In this document: positions 1 to 8,469 of the stretch, piece by piece
Numbering within the stretch: the first letter of the stretch is position 1
How the letters are laid out: each line of letters begins with the position of its first letter
Assembly: GCF_048537545.1 (NCBI RefSeq)
Contig: NZ_CP183218.1
Strand: one strand, 5' to 3'
Source of the DNA: Chania fonticola_B
GTDB lineage: Bacteria > Pseudomonadota > Gammaproteobacteria > Enterobacterales > Enterobacteriaceae
Length of the DNA: 64,000 bases
Program-made: the position numbers and the translations under genes
The notes under the pieces: generated by a model
Database searches by the model: none
What the model saw: the letters and a program-made list of their open reading frames with translations, nothing else
Told to the model about the DNA's origin: nothing

Positions 1-623
1 TGCAACAGCAGGGGTTTGTCCGTCAGGTGGGCGATCTTGGCCTGTGGACCATGGGGGCACATGCGTTTGTGGTGGGCAGCAGCTTCCTGCAAAGCCGTAA
101 CCTGTTGGCGATGGTACACCCAACGCTGCGCCGCCTGATGGAAGAGTCGGGGGAAACGGTCAATCTGGCGGTGATGGACAAAGCCGAGGATCAGGCGGTG
201 ATTATCGATCAGGTACAATGCACCGCGTTGATGCGCATGTCAGCCCCGATTGGCGGCAAGCTGCCGATGCACGCCTCTGGCGCTGGCAAAGCCTTTCTGG
301 CCAGCATGCAGGATGATGAGGTAACCCGGCTGCTGCATAAAAAAGGCATGCACACCTATACCCCACACACGCTAACGCCACATAACCTGAAAGAAGGGTT
401 GGCGGTGATCCGCAAGCAGGGGTTCTCGTTCGACGATGAAGAGCATGCCCTGGGCCTACGCTGTCTGGCTGCCTGCATCTTTGATGAACACCGCGAAGCC
501 TTTGCCGCCATCTCCATCTCCGGCCCGGTATCACGCATTACCGACGATCGCGTTACCGAACTGGGTGCGCTAGTGATCCATGCGGCAAAAGAAATCAGCC
601 TGGAGTACGGCGGCGTACGGTGA
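1..623 (+). CDS. iclR: Transcriptional repressor IclR, 3' part
   Basis: Repressor of the glyoxylate bypass operon aceBAK. The 5' end lies off the left edge: the frame is open from base 3 and begins QQQGFVRQVGDLG. E. coli IclR has 274 residues, so about 68 residues, mainly the N-terminal winged-helix DNA-binding domain, are missing. The 206 visible residues cover the whole effector-binding domain, with the near-invariant stretches LMRMSAPIGGKLPMHASG and LRCLAACIFDEH. Known effectors of the family member are glyoxylate and pyruvate. Its target aceB promoter, with a matching operator, lies within this window near 8230. An internal ATG at 27 is not the real start. Confidence 0.96.
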   Translation, partial: QQQGFVRQVGDLGLWTMGAHAFVVGSSFLQSRNLLAMVHPTLRRLMEESGETVNLAVMDKAEDQAVIIDQVQCTALMRMSAPIGGKLPMHASGAGKAFLASMQDDEVTRLLHKKGMHTYTPHTLTPHNLKEGLAVIRKQGFSFDDEEHALGLRCLAACIFDEHREAFAAISISGPVSRITDDRVTELGALVIHAAKEISLEYGGVR

Positions 624-629
624 TTAGAC

Positions 630-647
630 GGGCGCAGCATTGCGCCC
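630..647. terminator. Possible iclR terminator hairpin
   Basis: A 7-bp stem GGGCGCA/TGCGCCC with a GCAT loop lies just after the iclR stop codon. No T-run follows, so it may be a Rho-type 3' end or only a stem-loop. Confidence 0.3.
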
Positions 648-719
648 TAAGCCCTGAGCAAATTCCCGCTGTTATTTTTCTGTATCGCGCTGTAGAGACT
701 TTGTTTCGCCTCCCGCGAA

Positions 720-741
720 AAGTATGAATTCGATCACAATT
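720..741 (+). promoter_or_regulatory. CRP-like binding site upstream of gntK
   Basis: TATGA-N6-TCACA at 723-738 with A/T flanks is close to the CRP consensus TGTGA-N6-TCACA. It lies about 100 bp upstream of the likely gntK transcription start. Catabolite control of gluconate genes is established in E. coli; binding here is inferred. Confidence 0.5.
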
Positions 742-792
742 AGCGATCTTGCCACCGAAAGCCGATTGCAACCTTTGGCGCTTCCCCTGACA

Positions 793-823
793 ATGTTACC
801 GATAACATGTTACCGGTAACAAT
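793..823 (+). promoter_or_regulatory. Two overlapping GntR operator-like palindromes and gntK promoter
   Basis: ATGTTACCGATAACAT (793-808) and ATGTTACCGGTAACAA (807-822) share two bases. Both fit the GntR-type pattern ATGTTA-N4-TAACAT. They overlap a plausible promoter with -35 ATGTTA at 807-812 and -10 TAAAAT at 830-835, spaced 17 bp. Gluconate-relieved repression of gntK-edd is inferred. Confidence 0.7.
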
Positions 824-881
824 CATTCGTAAAATAATATAGCCGCAGCAGACTATGACTCGCAGGTGGGGGAACCAAACC

Positions 882-1421
882 ATGATCAATAATCAGAATC
901 GTGTTTACGTCATTATGGGCGTATCCGGCAGCGGTAAGTCTGCCGTCGCCAATGCCGTGGCCCAACGGCTATCCGCCAACTTCCTGGACGGTGACTTTCT
1001 CCATCCGCGCTGCAATATCCAGAAAATGGCCTCAGGCGAACCGCTCAATGACGACGATCGCGCACCATGGTTGGCCGCCCTGAACGACGCGGCTTTCGCT
1101 ATGCAGCGTACCAATGCGGTCTCGATCATCGTCTGCTCTGCACTGAAAAAACATTATCGCGATCGGCTGCGTGCCGGTAATGACAATCTGTCATTCATCT
1201 ATCTGCACGGCGACTTCCCGGTGATCGAGGCTCGGCTGGCTGCCCGCAAGGGGCATTTCTTCAAACCCCAAATGCTGGTCACCCAGTTCGCCACGCTGGA
1301 GCAGCCGGGCCAAGACGAAATTGACGTCCAGGCCATCGATATCGATCAATCACTGGATGCAGTGATTGCCGACACTGTGCGGCATATCCAGAGTTTCCAA
1401 CCACAAGAAGCCTGTGCATAA
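882..1421 (+). CDS. gntK: Gluconokinase
   Basis: Phosphorylates D-gluconate with ATP to 6-phosphogluconate in the cytoplasm, the entry step to the Entner-Doudoroff and pentose phosphate routes. The protein has 179 residues, as usual for thermoresistant gluconokinase, with a P-loop GVSGSGKS at residues 13-20. Further conserved blocks are DGDFLHP, MASGEPLNDDDR and CSALKKHYRD. The start at 882 is preferred over the in-frame ATG at 855: a purine-rich ribosome-binding site (GGTGGGGGA) lies just upstream of 882, and E. coli GntK aligns from about here. edd follows after 65 bp, so substrate activation and dehydration are likely co-transcribed behind the GntR-like operators. Confidence 0.95.
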   Translation: MINNQNRVYVIMGVSGSGKSAVANAVAQRLSANFLDGDFLHPRCNIQKMASGEPLNDDDRAPWLAALNDAAFAMQRTNAVSIIVCSALKKHYRDRLRAGNDNLSFIYLHGDFPVIEARLAARKGHFFKPQMLVTQFATLEQPGQDEIDVQAIDIDQSLDAVIADTVRHIQSFQPQEACA

Positions 1422-1486
1422 CGAGATGTTCTGAACGACATAACTGGCCCTCGCCGCGCGCATTAGGGCTGCATTGTGAGGATGAT

Positions 1487-3301
1487 ATGATTAACAGCAC
1501 CCTGGCACGTGTAACACAACGCATTATTGAACGTTCAAAAGAGAGCCGAGCTGCCTATCTGGCACGTATTAGCGCAGCCCGCACGCAGACGGTACACCGC
1601 TCGCAGCTAGCCTGTGGCAACCTGGCCCACGGTTTTGCCGCCTGCCAGCCCGACGATAAAGCCGCCCTGAAAAACATGGTGCGCAGCGATATCGCCATCA
1701 TCACCGCCTACAACGATATGCTCTCTGCCCACCAGCCTTATGAAAGCTATCCACAGCGGCTAAAGCAGGCGTTACACAGCGTTGGCGCCGTTGGCCAGGT
1801 CGCAGGTGGTGTGCCAGCAATGTGCGACGGCGTGACACAGGGACAGGACGGCATGGAGCTGTCTTTGATGAGCCGCGATGTGATAGCCATGTCCGCAGCC
1901 ATCGGCCTTTCCCATAACATGTTCGACGGCGCATTGTTTCTGGGTATCTGTGACAAGATTGTGCCAGGGCTGGTAATGTCCGCCTTGTCCTTCGGCCATT
2001 TGCCTGCCGTATTTGTGCCTGCCGGGCCGATGAGCAGCGGCCTACCTAATAAAGAGAAAGTACGTGTGCGCCAGCTGTATGCCGAGGGCAAAGCCGATCG
2101 CCACGCGCTGCTGGAAGCCGAGGCCGCCTCTTATCATGGCGTTGGTACCTGCACCTTCTACGGCACGGCCAACACCAACCAGATGGTGATGGAAGTGATG
2201 GGCCTGCATCTGCCCGGAGCCTCTTTCATTCATCCAGACACGCCACTGCGCGATGCGCTCAATGATGCCGCCGCTCGCCAAGTCACCCGCCTGACAGAAA
2301 CCGCCGGTAATTACCTGCCGATAGGCCAATTGGTGGATGAAAAAGTGGTGGTTAACGGCATCGTATCGCTCCTGGCCACCGGGGGCTCCACCAACCTGAC
2401 GATGCATATGGTAGCCATGGCTCGCGCAGCGGGCATCATCATCAACTGGGACGACTTCTCTGAGCTTTCCGATGCAGTGCCACTGCTATGCCGCATCTAC
2501 CCCAACGGCCCGGCGGATATCAACCAGTTCCAGGCGGCGGGCGGTGTGCAATTGGTCGTGCGTGAGCTGTTGAACAACGGCCTGTTGCATCAGGATGTGC
2601 ATACCGTCGCCGGTTTCGGCCTGGAGCGCTACACTCAGGAGCCTTGGCTGGACAATGGCCAGTTGGCCTGGCGCAACGGGGCAGCAAGTTCGCTGGACGC
2701 TAACGTGATTGCCAGCATAGCCAAACCGTTCGAGCACCATGGCGGCACCAAGGTGCTGGCCGGTAATCTGGGCCGTGCGGTGATGAAGACGTCTGCGGTG
2801 CCTGCCGAAAATCAGATTATCGAAGCCCCGGCGGTCGTATTCGAAAGCCAGCACGATATCGTCCCCGCCTTCGAAGCAGGCAAACTGGATCGGGACTGCG
2901 TGGTGGTCGTGCGTTTCCAGGGGCCACAGGCCAATGGCATGCCTGAACTGCATAAGCTGATGCCACCGCTTGGGGTATTGATGGATCGCGGCTTCAAGGT
3001 GGCGTTGGTGACCGATGGCCGCCTGTCCGGCGCTTCCGGCAAGGTTCCTTCGGCGATCCATGTCACCCCGGAGGCGTACACCGGCGGTATGCTGGCCAAA
3101 GTACAAAGCGGCGATATGATCCGGGTGAATGGACACACCGGCGAGCTGCAACTGCTGGTTGCGGAAGCAGAGCTGGCCCAGCGCATTCCCTATCAACCCG
3201 ATCTGAGCGGTGAAAGGAACGGCTGTGGCCGTGAGCTGTTCAGCGCGTTACGCAGCCAGCTTTCCGGGGCCGAACAGGGCGCCTGCTGCATCACGTTTTA
3301 A
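1487..3301 (+). CDS. edd: Phosphogluconate dehydratase
   Basis: First dedicated Entner-Doudoroff enzyme: dehydrates 6-phosphogluconate to 2-keto-3-deoxy-6-phosphogluconate. At 604 residues it is full length for the IlvD/Edd family (E. coli 603). Cysteines at about 113 (AMCDGVTQGQDG), 155 (GICDKIVPG) and 222 (GTCTFYGTANTNQ) are the conserved positions expected to bind the Fe-S cluster. The C-terminal part carries VTDGRLSGASGKVPSAIHV. gntK precedes it, and its product is the substrate for Edd. The partner aldolase eda, next to edd in E. coli, is not downstream: aceK converges immediately and no eda is present in the window. Confidence 0.97.
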   Translation: MINSTLARVTQRIIERSKESRAAYLARISAARTQTVHRSQLACGNLAHGFAACQPDDKAALKNMVRSDIAIITAYNDMLSAHQPYESYPQRLKQALHSVGAVGQVAGGVPAMCDGVTQGQDGMELSLMSRDVIAMSAAIGLSHNMFDGALFLGICDKIVPGLVMSALSFGHLPAVFVPAGPMSSGLPNKEKVRVRQLYAEGKADRHALLEAEAASYHGVGTCTFYGTANTNQMVMEVMGLHLPGASFIHPDTPLRDALNDAAARQVTRLTETAGNYLPIGQLVDEKVVVNGIVSLLATGGSTNLTMHMVAMARAAGIIINWDDFSELSDAVPLLCRIYPNGPADINQFQAAGGVQLVVRELLNNGLLHQDVHTVAGFGLERYTQEPWLDNGQLAWRNGAASSLDANVIASIAKPFEHHGGTKVLAGNLGRAVMKTSAVPAENQIIEAPAVVFESQHDIVPAFEAGKLDRDCVVVVRFQGPQANGMPELHKLMPPLGVLMDRGFKVALVTDGRLSGASGKVPSAIHVTPEAYTGGMLAKVQSGDMIRVNGHTGELQLLVAEAELAQRIPYQPDLSGERNGCGRELFSALRSQLSGAEQGACCITF

Positions 3302-3311
3302 TCCTGACCAT

Positions 3312-3329
3312 GGCCCAGCCTGCTGGGCC
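3312..3329. terminator. Hairpin between convergent edd and aceK
   Basis: Stem GGCCCAG/CTGGGCC with a 4-base loop sits in the 33-bp gap between the two stop codons. It could serve both strands, but no strong T-run follows on either side. Confidence 0.45.
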
Positions 3330-3334
3330 TGCTA

Positions 3335-5080
3335 TCAGCCAGCCTGCGCGTACCCCGAAGGTAGCCTCTGGCTGAAACGCCGCTTTTTACGGTAGGCAAA
3401 CACATCCTCGACGTGCCCCTCCTTGATACGCTGCTGCAACCCTCGCCAGTAGTCCGCTTCAAACAGATCGCTGTGCATCTCCTCAAAGACCTTGCGGATG
3501 CGCCGGTCGCCACACAGGAAATGGCGGAACTCTTCGGGGAAAACATCGTTAGGTGAAATGCTGTACCAGGGTTCGCTGGCCAGTTCATCTTCCGGGTAGC
3601 GCGGCGGCGGGATATTACGGAAGTTCACCTCGGTCATGTAGCAAATCTCGTCGTAGTCGTAAAACACCACGCGCCCATGGCGCGTCACGCCGAAGTTTTT
3701 GAACAGCATATCGCCTGGGAAGATATTGGCCGCAGCCAGCTGTTTGATCGCATTACCATATTCTTCAATGGCGTCATGCATTTGCCGTTCGTCTGCCTGC
3801 TCAAGATACAGATTTAACGGCGTCATCCGCCGCTCCATATACAGATGCTTGATGACCACCCGATCGCCGAGATCTTCCAGCTTTTCCGGCACCTCGCGCT
3901 GCAACTCCGCCAGCAGTTGCGGACTGATGCGTGCCTTATCCACCACAAAATTCTCATATTCCTGGGTATCGGCCATCCGCCCGACGCGGTCGTGCTCTTT
4001 TACCAATTGGTAGCAGGCCATCACCTGCGCCTGCGTAACCTCTTTCTGCGGCGCAAATTCGTCTTTGATCACCTTGAATACCCGGTCGAAGGACGGCAGC
4101 GTAAACACCAGCATCACCATGCCTTTCACGCCCGGCGCAATAATGAATTGCTCCTGCGACTGCGCCATAAAATTCAGGTATTCACGGTAGCATTCGGTTT
4201 TACCATGCTTTTGGCAGCCGATCGCCATATACAGTTCGGCGGTGGTCTTGCCCGGCAGGATCTCCCGCAGCCACTCAACCATCGCCGCTGGCAACGGGGC
4301 ATACACCATAAAGTAGGAACGGGCGAAGCCAAACACGATGCTGGCTTCGGCCTTGCTGGTCAGGCAGGTATCAATAAATAACGCGCCAGACTCGCTGTGG
4401 TGGATCGGCAACAGGAACGGGTAAACCCCGTCGGCCACCCGCAGCTTACCGACCAACCAGGCCGCCTTATTACGGTAGAACAGCTCATTGCCGATTTGAA
4501 ACGTTGCTGCAGCTAGCTGATGGGAGCTGAAGGTCTGTAGTAAGGCTTGGGTGATATAACGAATATCACGTGGCAGATCTTCCCACGGCAGGCGCAAAGG
4601 CAAGTCGGTCAACAGGCTATGCAGCATGGCTGCCAAATCACCGTTGGGGGTAAAATCACGTGCCAACGGCCTGGGAATATCGCGAAAGCGCCGTTCGGGT
4701 TGCGAGCTGAAAACGAACAGCTTGTCCGGGGTTAAATCCCGATGTTTGAACAGCCGACAGTAAACCGAATTAAAGAAGCTTTCGGCAATCTCAAAACGCG
4801 GGTAGTCGGGCAACAGTTCGGTATAAACCGCCTTCACCCTATTAGGGAAATCCGCATCGTAATATTTCTGCCCGGTGATGCATTTCAGTTGCTCTACCAC
4901 CAGACCGACGTGATGATCGTAAAGATGGATACGTCGTTTCATCGCCTGTTGTACGGCGGGCCAGTCTGCCTGCTCAAAACGCTGCTGTGCTCCGGCCGTG
5001 ACTTCAAGAAAGCGGCCATATTGCGCATCAAAGCCCTGCAGGATCGTCTGTGCAATCAACAGCTCCAGTTTTTCCGCCAT
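3335..5080 (-). CDS. aceK: Isocitrate dehydrogenase kinase/phosphatase
   Basis: Bifunctional enzyme that phosphorylates and inactivates isocitrate dehydrogenase, or reactivates it, setting the split between the TCA cycle and the glyoxylate bypass. The protein has 581 residues, against 578 in E. coli. Recognisable blocks include IAESFFNSVYCRLF, WLVGKL, AEASIVFGFARSYFMVYAPLP and the kinase-like core NIFPGDMLFKNFGVTRHGR with DYDEICYMTEVNFR. The start at 5080 (MAEKLELLIAQT) is chosen over 5095 because AGAGG lies at good spacing and the family aligns there. It is the third gene of aceBAK. The C-terminal tail differs from that of E. coli. Confidence 0.97.
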   Translation of the reverse strand: MAEKLELLIAQTILQGFDAQYGRFLEVTAGAQQRFEQADWPAVQQAMKRRIHLYDHHVGLVVEQLKCITGQKYYDADFPNRVKAVYTELLPDYPRFEIAESFFNSVYCRLFKHRDLTPDKLFVFSSQPERRFRDIPRPLARDFTPNGDLAAMLHSLLTDLPLRLPWEDLPRDIRYITQALLQTFSSHQLAAATFQIGNELFYRNKAAWLVGKLRVADGVYPFLLPIHHSESGALFIDTCLTSKAEASIVFGFARSYFMVYAPLPAAMVEWLREILPGKTTAELYMAIGCQKHGKTECYREYLNFMAQSQEQFIIAPGVKGMVMLVFTLPSFDRVFKVIKDEFAPQKEVTQAQVMACYQLVKEHDRVGRMADTQEYENFVVDKARISPQLLAELQREVPEKLEDLGDRVVIKHLYMERRMTPLNLYLEQADERQMHDAIEEYGNAIKQLAAANIFPGDMLFKNFGVTRHGRVVFYDYDEICYMTEVNFRNIPPPRYPEDELASEPWYSISPNDVFPEEFRHFLCGDRRIRKVFEEMHSDLFEADYWRGLQQRIKEGHVEDVFAYRKKRRFSQRLPSGYAQAG

Positions 5081-5112
5081 CTTTGCCTCTGCCATTCAGG
5101 AATGAAACCAGA

Positions 5113-5140
5113 GCCTGGCGCCATGCCAGGCCCCTTGGGG
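5113..5140 (-). promoter_or_regulatory. Stem-loops in the aceA-aceK intercistronic region
   Basis: GCCTGGC (5113-5119) pairs with GCCAGGC (5125-5131), and CCCCTTGGGG (5131-5140) is a small adjacent palindrome. They fill most of the 61-bp gap between aceA and aceK. In E. coli the corresponding gap also contains stem-loops, and aceK is expressed far less than aceA. A similar attenuating or mRNA-stabilising role is inferred. Confidence 0.4.
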
Positions 5141-5141
5141 A

Positions 5142-6449
5142 TCAGAACTGCTGTTCTTCGGTGGAACCGGTCAGTGCCGTTACCGAGGAAGCGCCCCCCT
5201 GAATAATGGTGGTTACCTTATCGAAGTAGCCGGTCCCCACCTCCTGCTGATGCGAAGCAAAGGTGTAGCCACGCTCGACTGCGGCAAATTCCGGCTGCTG
5301 CACTTTTTCAACATAGTGCTTCATGCCTTCGCCACGCGCATAAGCATGTGCCAGATCGAACATGTTGAACCACATGCTGTGGATACCGGCCAGCGTGATG
5401 AACTGGTATTTGTAGCCCATGGCGGACAGTGCATCCTGGAAGCGGGCGATAGTCTGATCGTCCAGGTTCTTCTTCCAGTTGAACGACGGTGAGCAGTTAT
5501 AGGCCAACAGCTTGCCCGGGAACTTGGCATGGATCGCATCGGCAAAGCGTTGAGCTGCTTCAAGATCCGGCGTTGAGGTTTCGCACCACACCAGATCGGC
5601 ATAAGGGGCATAAGCCAAGCCACGGCTGATGGCCTGCTCAATACCAGCATGGGTGCGGTAGAAACCTTCGGCGGTGCGTTCGCCAGACACAAAGGCACTG
5701 TCATAGGGATCGCAGTCGGAGGTCAACAAATCCGCCGCATCGGCATCGGTACGGGCAATCAACAGGGTTGGGACACCGAGAACGTCAGCCGCCAAGCGCG
5801 CTGCAACCAGCTTCTGGATAGCTTCCTGGGTCGGTACCAAGACCTTGCCGCCCATATGGCCACACTTCTTCACTGCCGCCAGTTGGTCTTCAAAATGTAC
5901 CCCGGCCGCACCGGCTTCGATCATCGCCTTCATCAGTTCAAAGGCATTCAGCACGCCGCCAAATCCGGCTTCAGCATCCGCCACGATCGGCAGGAAGTAA
6001 TCGGTATAGCCTTTGCTGCCGGGTTCAATCTGGTTTGCCCACTGGATCTGATCCGCCCGACGGAAGGTATTATTGATGCGCTCAACCACCGTCGGGACAG
6101 AGTCGACCGGATACAGTGATTGATCGGGATACATGGCAGCAGCGGTATTGGCATCAGCCGCTACCTGCCAACCGGACAGATAGATCGCTTCGACACCGGC
6201 TTTCGCCTGTTGCAGCGCCTGGCCACCGGTCAGCGCCCCAAGGCTGTTCACGTACCCTTTGCGGGATTTGCCATGCAGCAGTTCCCAGAGTTTCGCTGCA
6301 CCGTTTTGCGCCAACGTGCAAACCGGATTGACCGAGCCACGCAGGTTGATCACGTCTTCTGCACTGTAAGGGCGGGTGATGCCCTCCCAGCGTGCTGATT
6401 TCCATTCCTGTTCCAGCTGTTGGATCTGTTGGGTACGAGAGGTCGTCAT
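5142..6449 (-). CDS. aceA: Isocitrate lyase
   Basis: Cleaves isocitrate to glyoxylate and succinate, the first step of the glyoxylate bypass needed for growth on acetate or fatty acids. At 435 residues it matches the E. coli length. The catalytic signature KKCGHMGGK is present with Cys196. Other conserved blocks are SGWQVAADAN, DAEAGFGGVLNAFELMK, HFEDQL and NCSPSFNWKKNL. It lies 46 bp downstream of aceB and 61 bp upstream of aceK in one transcription unit. Confidence 0.98.
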   Translation of the reverse strand: MTTSRTQQIQQLEQEWKSARWEGITRPYSAEDVINLRGSVNPVCTLAQNGAAKLWELLHGKSRKGYVNSLGALTGGQALQQAKAGVEAIYLSGWQVAADANTAAAMYPDQSLYPVDSVPTVVERINNTFRRADQIQWANQIEPGSKGYTDYFLPIVADAEAGFGGVLNAFELMKAMIEAGAAGVHFEDQLAAVKKCGHMGGKVLVPTQEAIQKLVAARLAADVLGVPTLLIARTDADAADLLTSDCDPYDSAFVSGERTAEGFYRTHAGIEQAISRGLAYAPYADLVWCETSTPDLEAAQRFADAIHAKFPGKLLAYNCSPSFNWKKNLDDQTIARFQDALSAMGYKYQFITLAGIHSMWFNMFDLAHAYARGEGMKHYVEKVQQPEFAAVERGYTFASHQQEVGTGYFDKVTTIIQGGASSVTALTGSTEEQQF

Positions 6450-6495
6450 ATTTTTATCCTTTTCAATACTGTAGGGTTAAAGGTCAGGAACGGTT

Positions 6496-8094
6496 TCAGG
6501 CCAGTAATTCGTAGCCGGGTAAGGTCAGGAAATCGATTAATTCATCTTGCGTGGTGATACGCTCCATCAGCTGTGCCGCCTCTTCGAAGCGGCCTGCGTG
6601 ATAACGCGCTTCACCCAGTTCTTTACGAACGACCTGCATCTCTTCCTGCAGCATCTGGCGGAACAGGGCCTTGGTTACCTGTTGGCCATTGCTGAGGCTT
6701 TTCTCGTGATGGATCCACTGCCAAATTGAGGTACGTGAAATCTCGGCAGTAGCGGCATCTTCCATCAGGCCATAAATCGGTACGCAGCCATTGCCGGAGA
6801 TCCAGGCTTCAATGTATTGCACCGCTACGCGGATATTGGCGCGCATGCCAGTTTCGGTACGCTCACCGTCACACGGTTCCAGCAGTTGCGCCGCCGTGAT
6901 AGGTGCATCATTCTCACGCAGCACCTCTAGTTGATTCTGCCGCTCCCCCAGGATGCGGTTGAACACTTCCATCACCGTATCGGCCAAACCTGGATGTGCC
7001 ACCCAAGTCCCGTCATGGCCATTGGTCGCTTCCAGTTCTTTATCCGCACGCACCTTGCCCAACACCACCGCGTTTTGCTCGGCGTCTTTGCTGGGGATAA
7101 ACGCCGCCATCCCCCCCATCGCAAAAGCACCGCGGCGGTGGCAGGTCTTGATGAGCAAGCGAGAATAAGCACTGAGGAAAGGCTGGGTCATAGTGACGGA
7201 CTGACGGTCCGGTAGCACCCGATCGCCATGGTTCTTCAGCGTTTTGATATAGCTGAAGATGTAGTCCCAACGGCCACAGTTCAGCCCGACGATATGATCG
7301 CGCAGGTGATACAGGATCTCGTCCATCTGGAATACCGCAGGCAAGGTTTCAATCAATACCGTGGCCTTGATGGTGCCGCGCGGCAACCCGAAGCGATCCT
7401 CGGTAAAGCTAAAGACTTCACTCCACCAGGCAGCCTCCTGCCAGGACTGGGTTTTCGGCAGGTAGAAATACGGGCCGCTGCCTTTTGCCAGCAGTTGGCG
7501 ATAGTTATGGAAGAAATAGAGTGCAAAATCGAACAACCCGCCAGGGATCGCTTCCCCCTGCCACTGCACGTGTTTTTCCGGCAAATGCAGGCCACGTACG
7601 CGGGCAATCAACACCGCCGGGTTGGGTTTGAGCTGGTAAATCTTGCCGGCTTCATTGGTGTAAGAGATGGTGCCGTTGACCGCATCATGCAGGTTGATCT
7701 GCCCGTCGATAACCTTGTCCCAGCTGGGTGCCAGTGAGTCTTCAAAGTCGGCCATAAACACTTTGACGTTGGCATTGAGGGCATTGATCACCATTTTGCG
7801 TTCAACCGGACCGGTAATCTCAACCCGACGGTCGCGCAAGTCAGCGGGAACGCCGCGGATCTGCCAGTCACCCTGCCGAATGGAATCCGTTTCCGAAATA
7901 AAGCCAGGCAGCTCGCCGCGATCGATTTTCTCTTGCCAGCTGGCGCGTGCCGCCAACAGTTTGTTGCGTTGCGGCGTAAATTTCCCCACCAGTTCAGCCA
8001 GGAACTCGACCGCGTCATCCGTCAGTATCTGCCGCTCTGCAGAGCCGAAAGCCTGTGTAAACGCTAATTCTGTGCCTACCATCTGTTGCGTCAT
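6496..8094 (-). CDS. aceB: Malate synthase A
   Basis: Condenses glyoxylate with acetyl-CoA to malate, the second step of the glyoxylate bypass. The protein has 532 residues (E. coli 533). Conserved features include VERKMVINALNANVKVFMADFEDS, split here as VERKMVINAL and VFMADFEDS, then GTIKATVLIETLPA, NCGRWDYIFSYIK and the C-terminal SRTSIWQW. The start at 8094 (MTQQMVGTEL) is preferred over the ATG pair at 8115, since AAAGGA lies about 9 bases upstream and the family aligns from here. It is first gene of aceBAK, behind an IclR operator and promoter at about 8211-8252. Confidence 0.97.
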   Translation of the reverse strand: MTQQMVGTELAFTQAFGSAERQILTDDAVEFLAELVGKFTPQRNKLLAARASWQEKIDRGELPGFISETDSIRQGDWQIRGVPADLRDRRVEITGPVERKMVINALNANVKVFMADFEDSLAPSWDKVIDGQINLHDAVNGTISYTNEAGKIYQLKPNPAVLIARVRGLHLPEKHVQWQGEAIPGGLFDFALYFFHNYRQLLAKGSGPYFYLPKTQSWQEAAWWSEVFSFTEDRFGLPRGTIKATVLIETLPAVFQMDEILYHLRDHIVGLNCGRWDYIFSYIKTLKNHGDRVLPDRQSVTMTQPFLSAYSRLLIKTCHRRGAFAMGGMAAFIPSKDAEQNAVVLGKVRADKELEATNGHDGTWVAHPGLADTVMEVFNRILGERQNQLEVLRENDAPITAAQLLEPCDGERTETGMRANIRVAVQYIEAWISGNGCVPIYGLMEDAATAEISRTSIWQWIHHEKSLSNGQQVTKALFRQMLQEEMQVVRKELGEARYHAGRFEEAAQLMERITTQDELIDFLTLPGYELLA

Positions 8095-8210
8095 TGTCTT
8101 GATCCTTTCCATCATTCCACGCCGCCATTGCAGGCCAGGCGAAGCATTGTTGTCGGAAATCGGGTGAAAAAAAGACCGCCAACTGGTCAGATGTCATCCC
8201 GCAGGATCCT

Positions 8211-8252
8211 AGAATAACCAACAAAAATTAAAAATCAAAAACGATTTCCATT
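8211..8252 (-). promoter_or_regulatory. aceBAK promoter and IclR operator
   Basis: On the minus strand, -35 TTGATT (8233-8238) and -10 TATTCT (8211-8216) are spaced 16 bp. The -35 lies inside the segment reading ATGGAAATCG then TTTTTGATTTTT (about 8229-8251). That segment closely matches the E. coli aceB IclR operator as remembered (GGAAATTG, then TTTTTGATTTT). IclR bound here would block polymerase. Confidence 0.8.
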
Positions 8253-8385
8253 TTTTTAATAAATATTTTATTAACCTTTTATTATCAATTGATTAGATTA
8301 TTTATCATTTATAGCTAACCAGGAAACCGGTTCCATTACGATAAAGGAATGCCGGTAATACATTGTTTTTAAATAAGTTATCGAT

Positions 8386-8401
8386 GCTGAAACGTTGCAG
8401 G
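8386..8401 (-). promoter_or_regulatory. Cra (FruR)-like site upstream of aceB
   Basis: GCTGAAACGTTGCAGG matches the Cra consensus GCTGAAWCGWTTCAGC at 14 of 16 positions. It is centred about 190 bp upstream of the predicted aceB start. In E. coli, Cra activates aceBAK from a site at a comparable distance. Binding here is inferred. Confidence 0.6.
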
Positions 8402-8469
8402 TTTGGCAGGAAAAACGGCAGGGTAAACCAGGGCGGCCTCGATTCAGCCACCCGGTGCAGAGAAAAATG

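Larger units (their letters stand above)
8095..8469 (-). other. metA-aceB intergenic control region
   Basis: 375 bp without a gene. It holds the aceB leader, promoter, IclR operator and an upstream Cra-like site, listed separately. Between these sites lies a very AT-rich stretch (about 8220-8320) of the kind expected upstream of a regulated promoter. No open frame here resembles a gene. Confidence 0.7.

Noticed and set aside
27..623. A short, complete 198-residue IclR-like protein starting at base 27
   Set aside because: The frame is open to the left edge and continues the conserved IclR sequence upstream, so the gene is cut by the window.
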